DNA of 64,000 nucleotides from Clostridia bacterium. GTDB lineage: Bacteria > Bacillota > Clostridia > Oscillospirales > CAG-272. A program made the position numbers and the translations under genes. The notes beneath the pieces were generated by a model. That model saw nothing but the letters and a program-made list of their open reading frames with translations. It was not told where the DNA came from and did not search any database. Positions 8,214-17,030 of this stretch are shown here, piece by piece; position 1 is the stretch's first letter; each line of letters opens with the position of its first letter. The stretch is taken from NCBI GenBank assembly GCA_017625935.1, contig JAGALA010000053.1, positions 1-64,000 on the forward strand. The letters run 5' to 3'.

Positions 8214-9107
8214 TTAATTAAAATCCGGAGTGTAGGCTGATGTGGATGAGGAAAAATCCTGCATATAGCCCGTGTAGCCAAGCTCGGTTACACGTGCAAG
8301 CACGCTGCTATATTCAAACGTGGTTAAACGGCGCGCAAGCTCGGGATAATCACCGTCGCAAAACTCAGGCGTGTATTGACTCATTAAGGAAAGGACAAAT
8401 GACGAAATGTCAAAATCCTTGGCAATGTCCTCGAAAATCGCAATTGAATCACGGCGCAACGACGGCAAAACAAGGTGGCGCAAGATTACGCCGCGTGTCA
8501 TCATTCCGTTTTTGTCGTATTTTGGTTCGCCTGCGATTTTCAGCATTGCTCCGAAGGCTTCCTTAGCGACAGAGTAGTAGTCGCTTGCCCGAGAATATTT
8601 TTGAGATGATTCTGATGAAAAATATTTGATGTCGGTCAAAAATATCGACACGTGGTCGGCAATTTTGAGCAAGGAATCGACACTTTCATAGCCTGATGTG
8701 TTGTAAACCACGGGGATTTCAAGCTCTCCCTTTATAGAGCTTAAAGCATCGGCAATTTTGTCTATGTAGTGCGTGGGAGTGACCAAATTTATATTGTGCG
8801 CACCCCTTGCTTGAAGGTCGAGCATTATATTTGCTAACTCCTCGGTTGATACTGAATTACCTGCGCAAGTGTGGCTGATTTTCTTGTTTTGGCAATAAAC
8901 GCACTTTAAGGGACAGCCCGAGAAGAAGATGGCACCGCTGCCGTTTTTGCCGCTTATACACGGCTCCTCCCACTTGTGAAGCATCACCTTTGAGATGATA
9001 ATTTCGTCGGGCGCACCGCACACACCGCGCGCTGTTTTTCTGTCAATATTGCAGTTTCTCGGACACAGGGTGCAGTTTTTTTGATAATTTTGTGGATTCT
9101 TGTCCAT
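8214..9107 (-). CDS. Radical SAM protein, PflA-like (COG1313 type)
   Basis: A 297-residue radical SAM enzyme. The cluster motif is CPLKCVYC (CxxxCxxC) at about residues 65-72. An extra N-terminal Cys group, CTLCPRNCNIDR..GVCG, is typical of the uncharacterised PflA-like family (PflX, COG1313). The substrate is unknown; these proteins are annotated as putative pyruvate formate-lyase activating enzymes by similarity only. The ATG overlaps the stop of the RNHCP gene by one base (TAATG), so the two are translationally coupled, and the RNHCP protein may be a functional partner. No signal peptide is present. Confidence 0.88.
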   Translation of the reverse strand: MDKNPQNYQKNCTLCPRNCNIDRKTARGVCGAPDEIIISKVMLHKWEEPCISGKNGSGAIFFSGCPLKCVYCQNKKISHTCAGNSVSTEELANIMLDLQARGAHNINLVTPTHYIDKIADALSSIKGELEIPVVYNTSGYESVDSLLKIADHVSIFLTDIKYFSSESSQKYSRASDYYSVAKEAFGAMLKIAGEPKYDKNGMMTRGVILRHLVLPSLRRDSIAIFEDIAKDFDISSFVLSLMSQYTPEFCDGDYPELARRLTTFEYSSVLARVTELGYTGYMQDFSSSTSAYTPDFN

Positions 9108-9436
9108 TAAAAGCCACCCGCGGTCAGCTTGATTAGCTTCTTTATGTCGTCGGGCTGCACCTTCGCCTCGTGCGCCGCGCGGTTTCTCTTGATTTCACCG
9201 CATTTGCGGCATTTATGTATAATAATGTAGCCCTTTTTTGGGTCGGGCTCAACCTTAATCGCGTCCATAACGCCGCCACACGTGTTTTGTCTGTCGCCGG
9301 GCAAGACGTCAACGTGCTTTGAGGCAAGGCATTTTGGGCAATGGTTGCGTGAGGTGTAGCCGAGAGGCAAAACCTCGTGCCCGCAGTTTTCGCAAATAAA
9401 GCCGTTATCGTTTTTTGTAAATCTTTTGTTTTCCAT
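9107..9436 (-). CDS. RNHCP domain protein
   Basis: A 109-residue cytoplasmic protein with the RNHCP signature: SRNHCPKCLASKHVD preceded by FICENCGHEV, and a later CRKCGE. It thus has three Cys pairs plus a conserved Arg-Asn-His that name the family. It is probably a double zinc-ribbon fold; no function is established. The ATG follows AAAGGATTTACT. It overlaps the radical SAM gene by one base and presumably forms a two-gene operon with it. Confidence 0.88.
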   Translation of the reverse strand: MENKRFTKNDNGFICENCGHEVLPLGYTSRNHCPKCLASKHVDVLPGDRQNTCGGVMDAIKVEPDPKKGYIIIHKCRKCGEIKRNRAAHEAKVQPDDIKKLIKLTAGGF

Positions 9437-9484
9437 AGTAAATCCTTTCAGGAGTGAATTGTCCTGCGGACGTGAATTAATCTT

Positions 9485-9603
9485 TGGTTATGAATTGTAT
9501 AGACTTATGAATTGCATGGCGCTATGCGCCAATTCAAGTTGAAGAGCAACAATTCATGGCGTCAGCCAATTTATGTGACTTGTCAGAATTCATTTGCGCA
9601 GCA
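9485..9603. repeat. Small hairpin array with AATTCA spacers
   Basis: A run of short palindromes separated by near-identical AATTC(A/T) spacers: GGCGC-TAT-GCGCC, GTTG-AAGAG-CAAC, GGC-GTCA-GCC and GTGACTTGTCA. It fills the gap between mnmE and the RNHCP gene. It resembles the longer array at 26574-26830 in design but not in spacer sequence. Function unknown; it could be a transcription stop or an RNA-stabilising element. Confidence 0.5.
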
Positions 9604-10971
9604 TTATTTTCCAACGCAGAAGCGGGAGAAGATTGCGGAAACGACCTCCTCGCTGACCTCGCGCCTGTCAATCATATTAAGCTCGCTAAGTGCGGCTTCA
9701 AGCGAAAAGCAAATTATATCGGGCGTTTCACCTAAAAGAAGCGCGCCCTTTGCTTCAAGTGCTTTTTCAAGTGCTGACTCTGTTGCGGCAAACTGTCTTG
9801 CATTTGCAATCACCGCATCGTTTGAAAGGTTGATTTCGCCAAGGCGGTACATTTCGCTAAGAGCGCCTTCAAGCTCCTCGCGCCCAACGCCGTCCTTTGC
9901 GCTTGCATAGATGATTTTGTGGCACCCTGTGTCGATTTTTTTAAGAAATTCGGCGGAAAGTGCGTTTTCCTTGTCTGTTTTATTTATTATCGCAATAGCG
10001 GTTTTTCCGCGCGCAAGCTCTAAAATTAATTCGTCCTCGGTTGTTTCCTTCTCTGAGGAGTCAAATACGCACAAAAGTAATTCCGAGCTTTCAATTTTTC
10101 CTCTCGCTCGTTCAATTCCGATTTTTTCAACCGTGTCAATTGAATCGCGTATTCCTGCGGTGTCAGCTAAGGAAAGGGTAACGCCTCCAACTGAGGCGGT
10201 ATGCTCAATTACGTCACGCGTTGTGCCTGCAATATCAGTCACAATTGCCAAATCCTCGCCAAGGAGCATATTGTAAACGGAGCTTTTTCCCGCGTTTGGC
10301 TTGCCCACTATCGCGGTTTTGATACCCTCGCAAACCGCACGTCCTGTATGGTATGAGCCTTTTAGCTTTTCAAGCTCGTAAATTACCGTGTCAAGGCAGG
10401 AGTTGATTTCATTTATTTCAATATCTGTTATGTCCTCATCGGGGTAGTCGATGGTTGCGTATGCGTGTGATATGCAATTAAGAATTGACTCACGTATGGT
10501 GTCAATCTTGCGAGAGAGCGTGCCCCTTGCCTGTGATGAGGAGAGGCGGAGCTGTGCATCTGTTTTGGCATCAATCACCTGACCTATCGCCTCCGCGCGT
10601 GAAAGCGTGAGCTTGCCGTTTATATAAGCGCGCTTTGTAAATTCGCCCGCGCCTGCCAAAGTGGCACCCGCCGAAAGCACCGCTTCAAGCACCGCACCCG
10701 TTACGTAAATGCCACCGTGACAGCAAATTTCACACGTGTCCTCACCCGTGAAGGAATGAGGTGCTTTGTAATAGGTCAAAATTCCGTCGTCAATTACGTC
10801 GCCGCTACGCAAAATTTCGCCGTAGTAGGATTTGCGCGGCTCTATATTTTCGGTGCGTAGCTTCATCACCTTTTTTGCAATTTCAAGCGCATCATCACCG
10901 CTGATTCTGATTATCGCAACGCCGCCCTTACCGTGTGCGGTTGAGATTGCGGCAACTGTTTTGTTTATCAT
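9604..10971 (-). CDS. mnmE: tRNA modification GTPase MnmE
   Basis: A 455-residue MnmE. With MnmG it installs the aminomethyl or carboxymethylaminomethyl group on C5 of wobble uridine 34. The N-terminal TrmE domain begins DTVAA-like (TVAAISTAHGKGGVAIIRISG spans more than one block). The inserted G domain has G1 GKPNAGKSS, G3 DTAG and G4 NKTD. The C-terminus is FCVGK, the conserved C-x-G-K end that contacts the modified base. I start at the ATG at 10971 (MINKTV), 6 bases after GGGAG. It follows mnmM by 59 bases on the same strand; mnmG is not in the window. Confidence 0.96.
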   Translation of the reverse strand: MINKTVAAISTAHGKGGVAIIRISGDDALEIAKKVMKLRTENIEPRKSYYGEILRSGDVIDDGILTYYKAPHSFTGEDTCEICCHGGIYVTGAVLEAVLSAGATLAGAGEFTKRAYINGKLTLSRAEAIGQVIDAKTDAQLRLSSSQARGTLSRKIDTIRESILNCISHAYATIDYPDEDITDIEINEINSCLDTVIYELEKLKGSYHTGRAVCEGIKTAIVGKPNAGKSSVYNMLLGEDLAIVTDIAGTTRDVIEHTASVGGVTLSLADTAGIRDSIDTVEKIGIERARGKIESSELLLCVFDSSEKETTEDELILELARGKTAIAIINKTDKENALSAEFLKKIDTGCHKIIYASAKDGVGREELEGALSEMYRLGEINLSNDAVIANARQFAATESALEKALEAKGALLLGETPDIICFSLEAALSELNMIDRREVSEEVVSAIFSRFCVGK

Positions 10972-11030
10972 AAATATCTCCCTTTGACTTGGCAAAAATC
11001 AAAAAAGTGCCAAGGAGTGTCTGAATTTTA

Positions 11031-11585
11031 CTATTTTTTCTCTACAATGAAGAAATACGGAGAGGTTGGTGAGTTTACAATTTGAAACCTTGATATGCTC
11101 ATTTCAAAGCGGCTCACCGTTTTGAAGTATTCCTCAAGCATCAGCCCCTCGAGGTGTCCCTCCTCGTGCCCGGGGTAAACCGCCACAAGCAGTATTCCGT
11201 CAGAATCAAGCAGCTCAATTGCACCCTTGACCGCGGGCAGGGTTGTTTCCCTTTTGGTTGTCAAAGCTTTGTTTCCGCTGCCGGGGAGGTAGCCAAGGTT
11301 GAACATTCCCGCCTTGATTTTTCTGTCAATATACTTGCTCGCGTTGTGGTGCGAGTCGTTAATGAGCGTGTAGTTTTCGGGACAGCCCTCGCTATCAAGC
11401 GTCTTTTTTGTGCTTTGGAGCGCACTCGCTTGAATATCAAACGCCCAAACGTGACCGTTTTTGCCAACGGTCTTTGATAAAAACGCGGTGTCGTGCCCGT
11501 TGCCCATTGTAAAATCGGCACAAGCGTCACCCTCCTTCAGGTGCGCTAAAATAAAGCTTTTTTGAAGCGTTAATAGGTCTGTCAT
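11031..11585 (-). CDS. mnmM: tRNA 5-aminomethyl-2-thiouridine methyltransferase MnmM (YtqB family)
   Basis: A 184-residue SAM-dependent methyltransferase of the YtqB/rRNA-methylase family, whose Bacillus member is MnmM, the enzyme that methylates nm5(s2)U34 to mnm5(s2)U34. Visible marks are motif I DFTMGNGHDTAFL, the acidic end of strand two (AFDIQ), FNLGYLPG and the YPGHEEG block near residue 140. It sits directly upstream of mnmE, which provides the preceding steps on the same base, so the context supports the assignment. The ATG follows AAAGGAGAC with good spacing. Confidence 0.85.
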   Translation of the reverse strand: MTDLLTLQKSFILAHLKEGDACADFTMGNGHDTAFLSKTVGKNGHVWAFDIQASALQSTKKTLDSEGCPENYTLINDSHHNASKYIDRKIKAGMFNLGYLPGSGNKALTTKRETTLPAVKGAIELLDSDGILLVAVYPGHEEGHLEGLMLEEYFKTVSRFEMSISRFQIVNSPTSPYFFIVEKK

Positions 11586-11616
11586 TTCTTGTCTCCTTTT
11601 TTAGGTAGATGCTAAC

Positions 11617-11633
11617 GGAGGGAAAACCCCTCC
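11617..11633. repeat. Short GGAGGG/CCCTCC palindrome
   Basis: GGAGGG (11617-11622) pairs with CCCTCC (11628-11633) just upstream of mnmM, in a flank reading TAGGTAGATGCTAA..CTACAAAAATT. It resembles a degenerate REP-like element of the kind seen elsewhere in this window, but it is too short to assign firmly. Confidence 0.35.
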
Positions 11634-11685
11634 CCTACAAAAATTATACTCATAAGTGTTATCTTTGTCAAGTTATAAATAATTC

Positions 11686-11714
11686 TTGACAAAATTATAT
11701 ATTAATGCTAAAAT
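11686..11714 (+). promoter_or_regulatory. alaS promoter
   Basis: TTGACA (11686-11691), a 17-base spacer and TAAAAT (11709-11714). The leader to the start codon is only about 45 bases, so there is no room for a T-box. Confidence 0.75.
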
Positions 11715-11760
11715 GTATGTGTTTTTAATATTATAACGTGAAATTGTGAGGATTTTTGAT

Positions 11761-14379
11761 ATGAAATGGACATCACTTAACGATTTAAGAGAAAAATATC
11801 TTTCCTATTTTGAAAGCAAGGGACACCTTCGCCTCGGCAGCTTTTCGCTTGTTCCGAATAACGATAAATCCCTTCTTCTTATAAACTCGGGTATGGCACC
11901 TATGAAGAAGTTCTTTACAGGTGAGGTTGTGCCTCCCTCAAAGAGAGTTACCACCTGCCAAAAGTGTATAAGAACACCCGACCTTGAAAGGGTTGGTCAC
12001 ACCGCACGCCACGGTACATTCTTTGAAATGCTCGGCAACTTCAGCTTCGGTGACTACTTCAAGGAGGAGGCAATTCAGTTTGCTTGGGAGTTTTTAACCG
12101 TAACGCTTGAAATTCCGGGTGAGCTTCTTTGGCCGTCAATCTACGAAAACGATGAGGAAGCATACGATATTTGGGTGAACAAAATCGGTGTTAACCCCGC
12201 ACACGTTGTACGTCTTGGAAAGGCGGACAACTTCTGGGAGCATGGCTCAGGTCCTTGCGGTCCTTGCTCCGAGATTTACTTTGACCGCGGAATCAAGTAC
12301 GGTTGCGGCTCACCTGACTGTAAGCCCGGCTGTGACTGCGACAGATATATGGAAATTTGGAACAACGTGTTCTCACAGTTCAACAACGACGGCAACGGCA
12401 ACTATACCGAGCTTGCTCAAAAGAACATCGACACAGGTATGGGTCTTGAGCGTCTTGCTTGCGTTATGCAGGGTGTTGACAATATGTTCGAGGTTGACTC
12501 TGTAAGAAAAATCCTCGACACTGTGTGCGCAATTTCGGGTAAAACCTACGGTGCGGACGCATCAAACGATATTTCAATTCGCGTTATTACCGACCATACA
12601 AGAAGCGCAATGTTTATGATTTCCGACGGCGTTATTCCTTCAAACGAGGGACGCGGATACGTTCTTCGCCGTATTATTCGCCGCGCTTGCCGCCACGGTA
12701 AGCTCCTTGGAATTGAGCGCCCGTTCCTCGTTGAAATGTGCGAGGTTGCAATTGGCGAAAGCAAGGACGGCTACCGCGAGCTTGAGGAAAAATCAGACTA
12801 CATTAAAAAGGTGCTCGCCCTTGAGGAGGAGCGCTTTGACGCTACTATAGATGCAGGACTTTCAATTCTTGAAAATCTTATTAAGGAAGCAAAGGAAAGC
12901 GGCAAGAGCGCACTTGACGGCGCAGATGCCTTCAAGCTTTACGATACCTTTGGCTTCCCGATTGACTTAACACGTGAAATTGCCGAGGAAAACGGACTTG
13001 ACACAGATATGGACAAGTTTTCCGAGCTTATGCAGGAGCAAAAGCAAAGAGCGAGAAGCGCACGTGCAAACATCAGCGGCTGGCAGGACAAGGAAAAATC
13101 CTTGGAGCTTCCAAAAACCGTATTTGAGGGCTACACCACTCTTAACGCAAGCGGTAAGGTTATCGCAATTATTGACGAAAACGGCGAAAGCGTAACGGAA
13201 GCCAGCGAGGGTGAATGCTCGATTGTTCTTGATGCAACCTCATTCTACGGTGAGGGCGGCGGTCAGGTTGGCGACACAGGCGCGCTTATAAGCGAGGGCG
13301 TTGAAATTGACGTTGTTGACACCAAAAAATCAGACGGCGTATATATTCATATGTGTAAAATTGCAAGCGGTGCGGTTAAGGTTGGCGACGTGCTTAACTG
13401 TCAGGTTGACGCAAAAAGACGTCAAGCTATTGCAAGAAACCACTCGTCTGTTCACCTCCTCCAAGCGGCACTACGCAAGGTGCTTGGCACACACGTAGAG
13501 CAAGCGGGCTCATACGTTGATGAGAAAATCGGTCGATTTGACTTTACACACTTCCAAGCGCTCACAAAGGACGAAATTAAAGAGGTTGAAGCACTTGTAA
13601 ACGAAGCAATCCTTTCCGGCACAGTAGTTGAAACACTTGAAACAGATATTGAAACCGCACGTAAAAACGGCGCAATGGCTCTCTTTGGCGAGAAGTACGG
13701 CAAGGTTGTACGTATGGTTAAAATGGGTGACTATTCAACAGAGCTTTGCGGCGGTACTCACCTTGACAATACCGCAAAGGCAGGTATGTTTAAGATTATT
13801 TCCGAGATTGGCGTTGCGGCAGGCGTGCGCAGAATTGAGGCAACAACGGGCTACGGCGTGCTTTCACTTCTTGAGGGCAAGGAAACACTTCTTGAAAAGG
13901 CATCGAGCGAGCTTAAGTGCCAAAACGTAAACGATATTGCAAAGCGCGCAGGCGCGGTAAATGAGGAAATCAAAGCCCTCAAGCGCGAAATCGAATCACT
14001 TAACTCTAAAATGGCTTCATCCCGTGTTAATGATCTTATCGCAGGCGCAAAAGCGGTTGGTGCGTTCAATGTTATCACCGCGGATCTTGGCGATATGGGC
14101 GCAGATGCGGTTCGTTCACTCGGTGACGTAATCAAGGACAAGGACGAAAACGCAGTTGCAGTATTTGCAATTCACTCAGGCGAAAAGCTCAACTTTATCG
14201 CGGTATCTGGAAAAGCGGCAGTTAAAAACGGCGCACACGCGGGAAATATTCTTCGTGAGGTTAGCGCAGTAACAGGCGGCAAGGGCGGCGGACGTCCCGA
14301 CAGCGCAATGAGCGGCGGTAAGGATATCTCCAAAATCGGCGAGGCGCTTGCTTTGGTTGAATCACTTCTTAATAAATAA
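11761..14379 (+). CDS. alaS: Alanyl-tRNA synthetase
   Basis: An 872-residue class II synthetase that charges tRNA-Ala in the cytoplasm. The catalytic domain begins KWTSLNDLREKYLSYF, with the motif 2 region RTPDLERVGHTARHGTFFEM. A Cys-rich insert (CGSPDCKPGCDCD) follows at about residue 180. The editing domain has HSSVH and CGGTHLDNT, supplying the zinc ligands for Ser/Gly editing. The C-Ala domain ends with the GGGRPDSAMSGG block. The ATG at 11761 has GTGAGGA upstream; an in-frame GTG five codons earlier is less likely. Confidence 0.97.
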   Translation: MKWTSLNDLREKYLSYFESKGHLRLGSFSLVPNNDKSLLLINSGMAPMKKFFTGEVVPPSKRVTTCQKCIRTPDLERVGHTARHGTFFEMLGNFSFGDYFKEEAIQFAWEFLTVTLEIPGELLWPSIYENDEEAYDIWVNKIGVNPAHVVRLGKADNFWEHGSGPCGPCSEIYFDRGIKYGCGSPDCKPGCDCDRYMEIWNNVFSQFNNDGNGNYTELAQKNIDTGMGLERLACVMQGVDNMFEVDSVRKILDTVCAISGKTYGADASNDISIRVITDHTRSAMFMISDGVIPSNEGRGYVLRRIIRRACRHGKLLGIERPFLVEMCEVAIGESKDGYRELEEKSDYIKKVLALEEERFDATIDAGLSILENLIKEAKESGKSALDGADAFKLYDTFGFPIDLTREIAEENGLDTDMDKFSELMQEQKQRARSARANISGWQDKEKSLELPKTVFEGYTTLNASGKVIAIIDENGESVTEASEGECSIVLDATSFYGEGGGQVGDTGALISEGVEIDVVDTKKSDGVYIHMCKIASGAVKVGDVLNCQVDAKRRQAIARNHSSVHLLQAALRKVLGTHVEQAGSYVDEKIGRFDFTHFQALTKDEIKEVEALVNEAILSGTVVETLETDIETARKNGAMALFGEKYGKVVRMVKMGDYSTELCGGTHLDNTAKAGMFKIISEIGVAAGVRRIEATTGYGVLSLLEGKETLLEKASSELKCQNVNDIAKRAGAVNEEIKALKREIESLNSKMASSRVNDLIAGAKAVGAFNVITADLGDMGADAVRSLGDVIKDKDENAVAVFAIHSGEKLNFIAVSGKAAVKNGAHAGNILREVSAVTGGKGGGRPDSAMSGGKDISKIGEALALVESLLNK

Positions 14380-14398
14380 GAAAGAATTTTATAAAAAC

Positions 14399-14462
14399 GG
14401 TACGCCGAGGGCGTCGTACCCTACAAATAAAACAAAATGCACGGTGAATAGCCGTGCATTTT
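14399..14462. terminator. Palindromic repeat and two-way terminator after alaS
   Basis: A small palindrome GGTACG..CGTACC (14399-14422) is followed by an 11-bp stem AAAATGCACGG (14434-14444) and CCGTGCATTTT (14452-14462) with A- and T-tracts on both sides. It separates alaS from the convergent RHH gene and can serve both. Confidence 0.7.
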
Positions 14463-14648
14463 TTAATTTTCTTTTGGCGGCGGAATTATTTCGCCCTCGC
14501 TCTTTTCAAAATCCTTGATCGCTTGTCTTATAAGAAACAAAATTTCTCCGTTTGCGCTTCGACCGTAGTATTTTGAAATATAATGCAGCTTGTAATGAAG
14601 CTCAGGGTCTATCTCTATGCCCAAGTGCTTGTTGTTTTTATTTCTCAT
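14463..14648 (-). CDS. Arc-type ribbon-helix-helix protein
   Basis: A 61-residue basic protein with the pattern of an Arc/MetJ ribbon-helix-helix: a strand GIEIDPELH, then two helices through KLHYISKYYG and GEILFLIRQAIKDFEKSEG. It is probably a dimeric DNA-binding protein, perhaps an antitoxin-like or autoregulatory repressor. No toxin gene is beside it. The two AT-rich dyads just upstream (14661-14688 and 14710-14732) are plausible operators. The ATG is preceded by AGAGGTATGT. Confidence 0.65.
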   Translation of the reverse strand: MRNKNNKHLGIEIDPELHYKLHYISKYYGRSANGEILFLIRQAIKDFEKSEGEIIPPPKEN

Positions 14649-14660
14649 ACATACCTCTAA

Positions 14661-14732
14661 AATCTTAATTTAAGTATATTTTAAGATTAATTTGTGCTAT
14701 AATGTTGTCAGTATACTTAAAATAAGTATACT
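14661..14732. promoter_or_regulatory. Two AT-rich dyads upstream of the RHH gene
   Basis: AATCTTAA-12-TTAAGATT (14661-14688) and a perfect 10-bp dyad AGTATACTTA-AAA-TAAGTATACT (14710-14732). The inner part of the first, TTTAAGTATATT, shares the AAGTATA core with the second. Together they suggest cooperative binding sites for the small RHH protein. Confidence 0.5.
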
Positions 14733-14848
14733 AAATTCTGATGTTGCGGTAGTGTATTTGGTCGATACCGCAACGAATACTGCCAAATGGATTGAAAGGG
14801 CGCGTAAAAAAGGCTTAGAAATAATAAATTTGGCAAAGGACTCTTAAA
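14702..14848 (+). pseudogene. Possible remnant of a SLOG-like protein C-terminus
   Basis: A 48-codon frame from the ATG at 14702. Its last 30 residues (SDVAVVYLVDTATNTAKWIE, then RARKKGLEIINLAKDS) resemble the end of a SLOG/DUF1273-type nucleotide-binding fold: a strand, a helix with Arg/Lys, and a final strand. It lacks the N-terminal half, overlaps the dyad repeat and has no ribosome site, so it is best read as a decayed gene end. The assignment is weak. Confidence 0.3.
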
Positions 14849-14887
14849 AAATCGGCAAAAAAATTTCATTATTATATAATAATTATC

Positions 14888-14916
14888 TTTACTTTTTACA
14901 AATCTTGTGATACAAT
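14888..14916 (+). promoter_or_regulatory. Promoter of the oxaloacetate decarboxylase operon
   Basis: TTTACT (14888-14893), a 17-base spacer and TACAAT (14911-14916). The transcript would have a leader of about 140 bases before the first ribosome site. Confidence 0.6.
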
Positions 14917-15063
14917 AATGTAAAATGGGTTAGAATGGGGTTTTTGAAAAAAAGCACCCTGAATGCATCACGAAAATTGCGCAAAAGCGTGAAAAAATTG
15001 CGTTGCACGGTAGGGTCTTTTTACAAGGATTTTCTTCCCAAAAGAGCAAAAAGGAGTGAAAAA

Positions 15064-15393
15064 ATGGGCAATTCAATGTTTATGTTTGCGGCAGAGGGTG
15101 ACATCCATTGGGCTATCGTTTGTCTTATTGGCGTAGTGGTTGTTTTTATCGGTCTTGCATGCATCATCGGTCTTGTTGAGCTGATGACCTTTATTTGCAA
15201 CAAGCTGCTTGACGGCGGCTCGAAGAAAAAGGCAAAAGGCGTATCGGCACCAAGCGCACCTGCACCTGTGGCAGCACCTGTGGCGGTTGAAAACCGTGGC
15301 GAGATTGTGGCTGCTGTATGTGCGGCAATCGCTGAAGAAGAGGGTACGGACATTTCCGCTATCCGAGTAATCTCATTTAAGAAAGTTAGTTAA
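15064..15393 (+). CDS. oadG: Oxaloacetate decarboxylase gamma subunit (OadG family)
   Basis: A 109-residue small subunit of a Na+-translocating decarboxylase. One membrane helix (about residues 17-42) is followed by a Lys-rich turn, a Pro/Ala linker ([14 protein letters not shown]) and a C-terminal acidic helix ending in a short strand. The gamma subunit holds the carboxyltransferase against the membrane beta subunit. I start at the ATG at 15064, 7 bases after AAGGAG; a longer frame from 14935 adds 43 basic residues without a ribosome site. First gene of a four-gene operon with the biotin carrier, beta and alpha. Confidence 0.85.
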   Translation: MGNSMFMFAAEGDIHWAIVCLIGVVVVFIGLACIIGLVELMTFICNKLLDGGSKKKAKGVSAPSAPAPVAAPVAVENRGEIVAAVCAAIAEEEGTDISAIRVISFKKVS

Positions 15394-15414
15394 TTTTGAA
15401 AGGATATATTAAAA

Positions 15415-15768
15415 ATGAAAGCATATAAGGTTAATGTAAACGGAAATGTATACGAAATCACAATTGAAGTAATCGACAAGGCAGATATCAAGGCTCCGTC
15501 AGCTCCCACAGCAGCTCCCGCAGCAGCTCCTGCACCTGTAGCAGCACCTGCAGGCGCACAAACAGTATCAGCTCCAATGCCGGGTACTATTTTGAAGGTT
15601 AACATTTCAAACGGTCAAGCAGTAAAGAAGGGTGACGTTTTGATGGTTCTTGAGGCTATGAAGATGGAAAATGAAATCTTGGCTGCAAACGACGGCACGG
15701 TTTCATCCGTTAACGTAACAGCAGGTCAAAGCGTTGAGTCCGGCACGGTTCTTTGCACACTTAACTAA
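15415..15768 (+). CDS. Biotin carrier subunit of the decarboxylase
   Basis: A 117-residue biotin/lipoyl-attachment protein. The N-terminal 30 residues form a short beta region ([19 protein letters not shown]). A Pro/Ala linker follows at about residues 26-48. The biotinyl domain carries [10 protein letters not shown] with the Lys that receives biotin at about residue 83. It shuttles the carboxyl group from the alpha carboxyltransferase to the membrane beta subunit. Because it is a separate gene, the alpha subunit lacks its own biotin domain. AAAGGATATATTAAAA provides the ribosome site. Confidence 0.93.
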   Translation: MKAYKVNVNGNVYEITIEVIDKADIKAPSAPTAAPAAAPAPVAAPAGAQTVSAPMPGTILKVNISNGQAVKKGDVLMVLEAMKMENEILAANDGTVSSVNVTAGQSVESGTVLCTLN

Positions 15769-15787
15769 TTCGGAGGCATAGACTCTA

Positions 15788-17020
15788 ATGGGAAACGTAC
15801 TTAACGCGTGTCTCGACTTCTTAAAAAGCACAGGCGTCGGTCAGTCAATCGTCGGCGGCGAGTGGAAGTGGATAATAATGGTTATTATCGCTTGCGTGCT
15901 TTGCTACCTTGCTATTGTTAAAAAGTTCGAGCCACTATTACTTTTGCCTATCGCCATAGGTATGCTCTTAACGAACCTACCGGGCGCGGGCGTGTTCCAC
16001 GAGGCTCTTTTTGAGGGTGGACACATTCATTGGGAAATGTTCACGGACGGCTCATTTACCCCGGGCCTTATCGACATTCTTTACCTCGGTGTTAAGCTTG
16101 GTATTTATCCGTGTCTTATCTTTATTGGTGTCGGCGCAATGACAGACTTCGGTCCGCTCCTTGCAAATCCGAAGAGCTTGCTCCTCGGTGCGGCTGCACA
16201 GGTTGGTATTTTCGCTACCTTTGCAGGCGTTATGGGCATTGGTGCACTCGGCTACAAGCTTGATTGGGAGCCGATTAAGTTCATTATGGAGGAAGCGGCG
16301 TCAATTGGTATTATCGGTGGCGCGGACGGCCCAACGGCTATTTTCGTAACCTCGAAGCTTGCCCCTCAGCTCCTTGGCCCGATTGCGGTAGCGGCGTACT
16401 CGTATATGGCGCTCGTTCCTGTAATTCAGCCACCTATTATGAAGCTTCTTACAACAAAGAAGGAACGCCAAATCAGAATGGACTCACTCCGTCCTGTTTC
16501 TAAAAAGGCGAAAATTATATTCCCTATCGTAATTATTGTATTCGTTGCGCTCTTAGTTCCCGATGCGGTTGCTCTTATCGGCTCACTTATGCTCGGTAAC
16601 CTCCTTCGTGAGTGTGGTGTGACAGAGCGTCTTTCAAAGACCGTTCAAAACGAGCTTATGAATATCGTTACAATCTTCCTTGGAATTTCAGTTGGTGCAA
16701 CGGCAACCGCTGAAACCTTCCTCCAATGGAAGACAATTATCATTATCGCAATGGGTATCGTTGCGTTCGGCGTTGCAACCGCAAGCGGCGTGCTTATTGC
16801 AAAGCTTATGAACCTCTTCTTACCGAAGGGCAAGAAGATAAATCCGCTTATCGGCTCAGCAGGCGTTTCTGCCGTTCCTATGGCGGCGCGTGTATCACAA
16901 AAGGTTGGTCAAGAGGCTGACCCGGGCAACTTCCTTCTTATGCACGCGATGGGTCCAAACGTTGCAGGCGTTATCGGCTCTGCAATTGCGGCGGGTGTTC
17001 TTATTTCACTCGTAGGTTAA
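15788..17020 (+). CDS. oadB: Na+-pumping decarboxylase beta subunit
   Basis: A 410-residue integral membrane protein of the OadB/MmdB/GcdB family with about nine to eleven membrane helices. It decarboxylates carboxybiotin and exports Na+. The conserved [10 protein letters not shown] motif lies near residue 179, and the second inverted repeat contains [16 protein letters not shown] and [17 protein letters not shown] lies 9 bases before the ATG. It makes the operon an energy-conserving pump; the substrate is set by the alpha subunit. Confidence 0.95.
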   Translation: MGNVLNACLDFLKSTGVGQSIVGGEWKWIIMVIIACVLCYLAIVKKFEPLLLLPIAIGMLLTNLPGAGVFHEALFEGGHIHWEMFTDGSFTPGLIDILYLGVKLGIYPCLIFIGVGAMTDFGPLLANPKSLLLGAAAQVGIFATFAGVMGIGALGYKLDWEPIKFIMEEAASIGIIGGADGPTAIFVTSKLAPQLLGPIAVAAYSYMALVPVIQPPIMKLLTTKKERQIRMDSLRPVSKKAKIIFPIVIIVFVALLVPDAVALIGSLMLGNLLRECGVTERLSKTVQNELMNIVTIFLGISVGATATAETFLQWKTIIIIAMGIVAFGVATASGVLIAKLMNLFLPKGKKINPLIGSAGVSAVPMAARVSQKVGQEADPGNFLLMHAMGPNVAGVIGSAIAAGVLISLVG

Positions 17021-17030
17021 CAATCACACA

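Noticed and set aside
11586-11760. T-box leader before alaS
   Set aside because: The promoter lies at 11686-11714, leaving only about 45 bases of leader; no specifier stem or T-box sequence is present.
14935-15063. 43-residue N-terminal extension of OadG
   Set aside because: Basic sequence without ribosome site; the internal ATG at 15064 follows AAGGAG with ideal spacing and starts a normal OadG.
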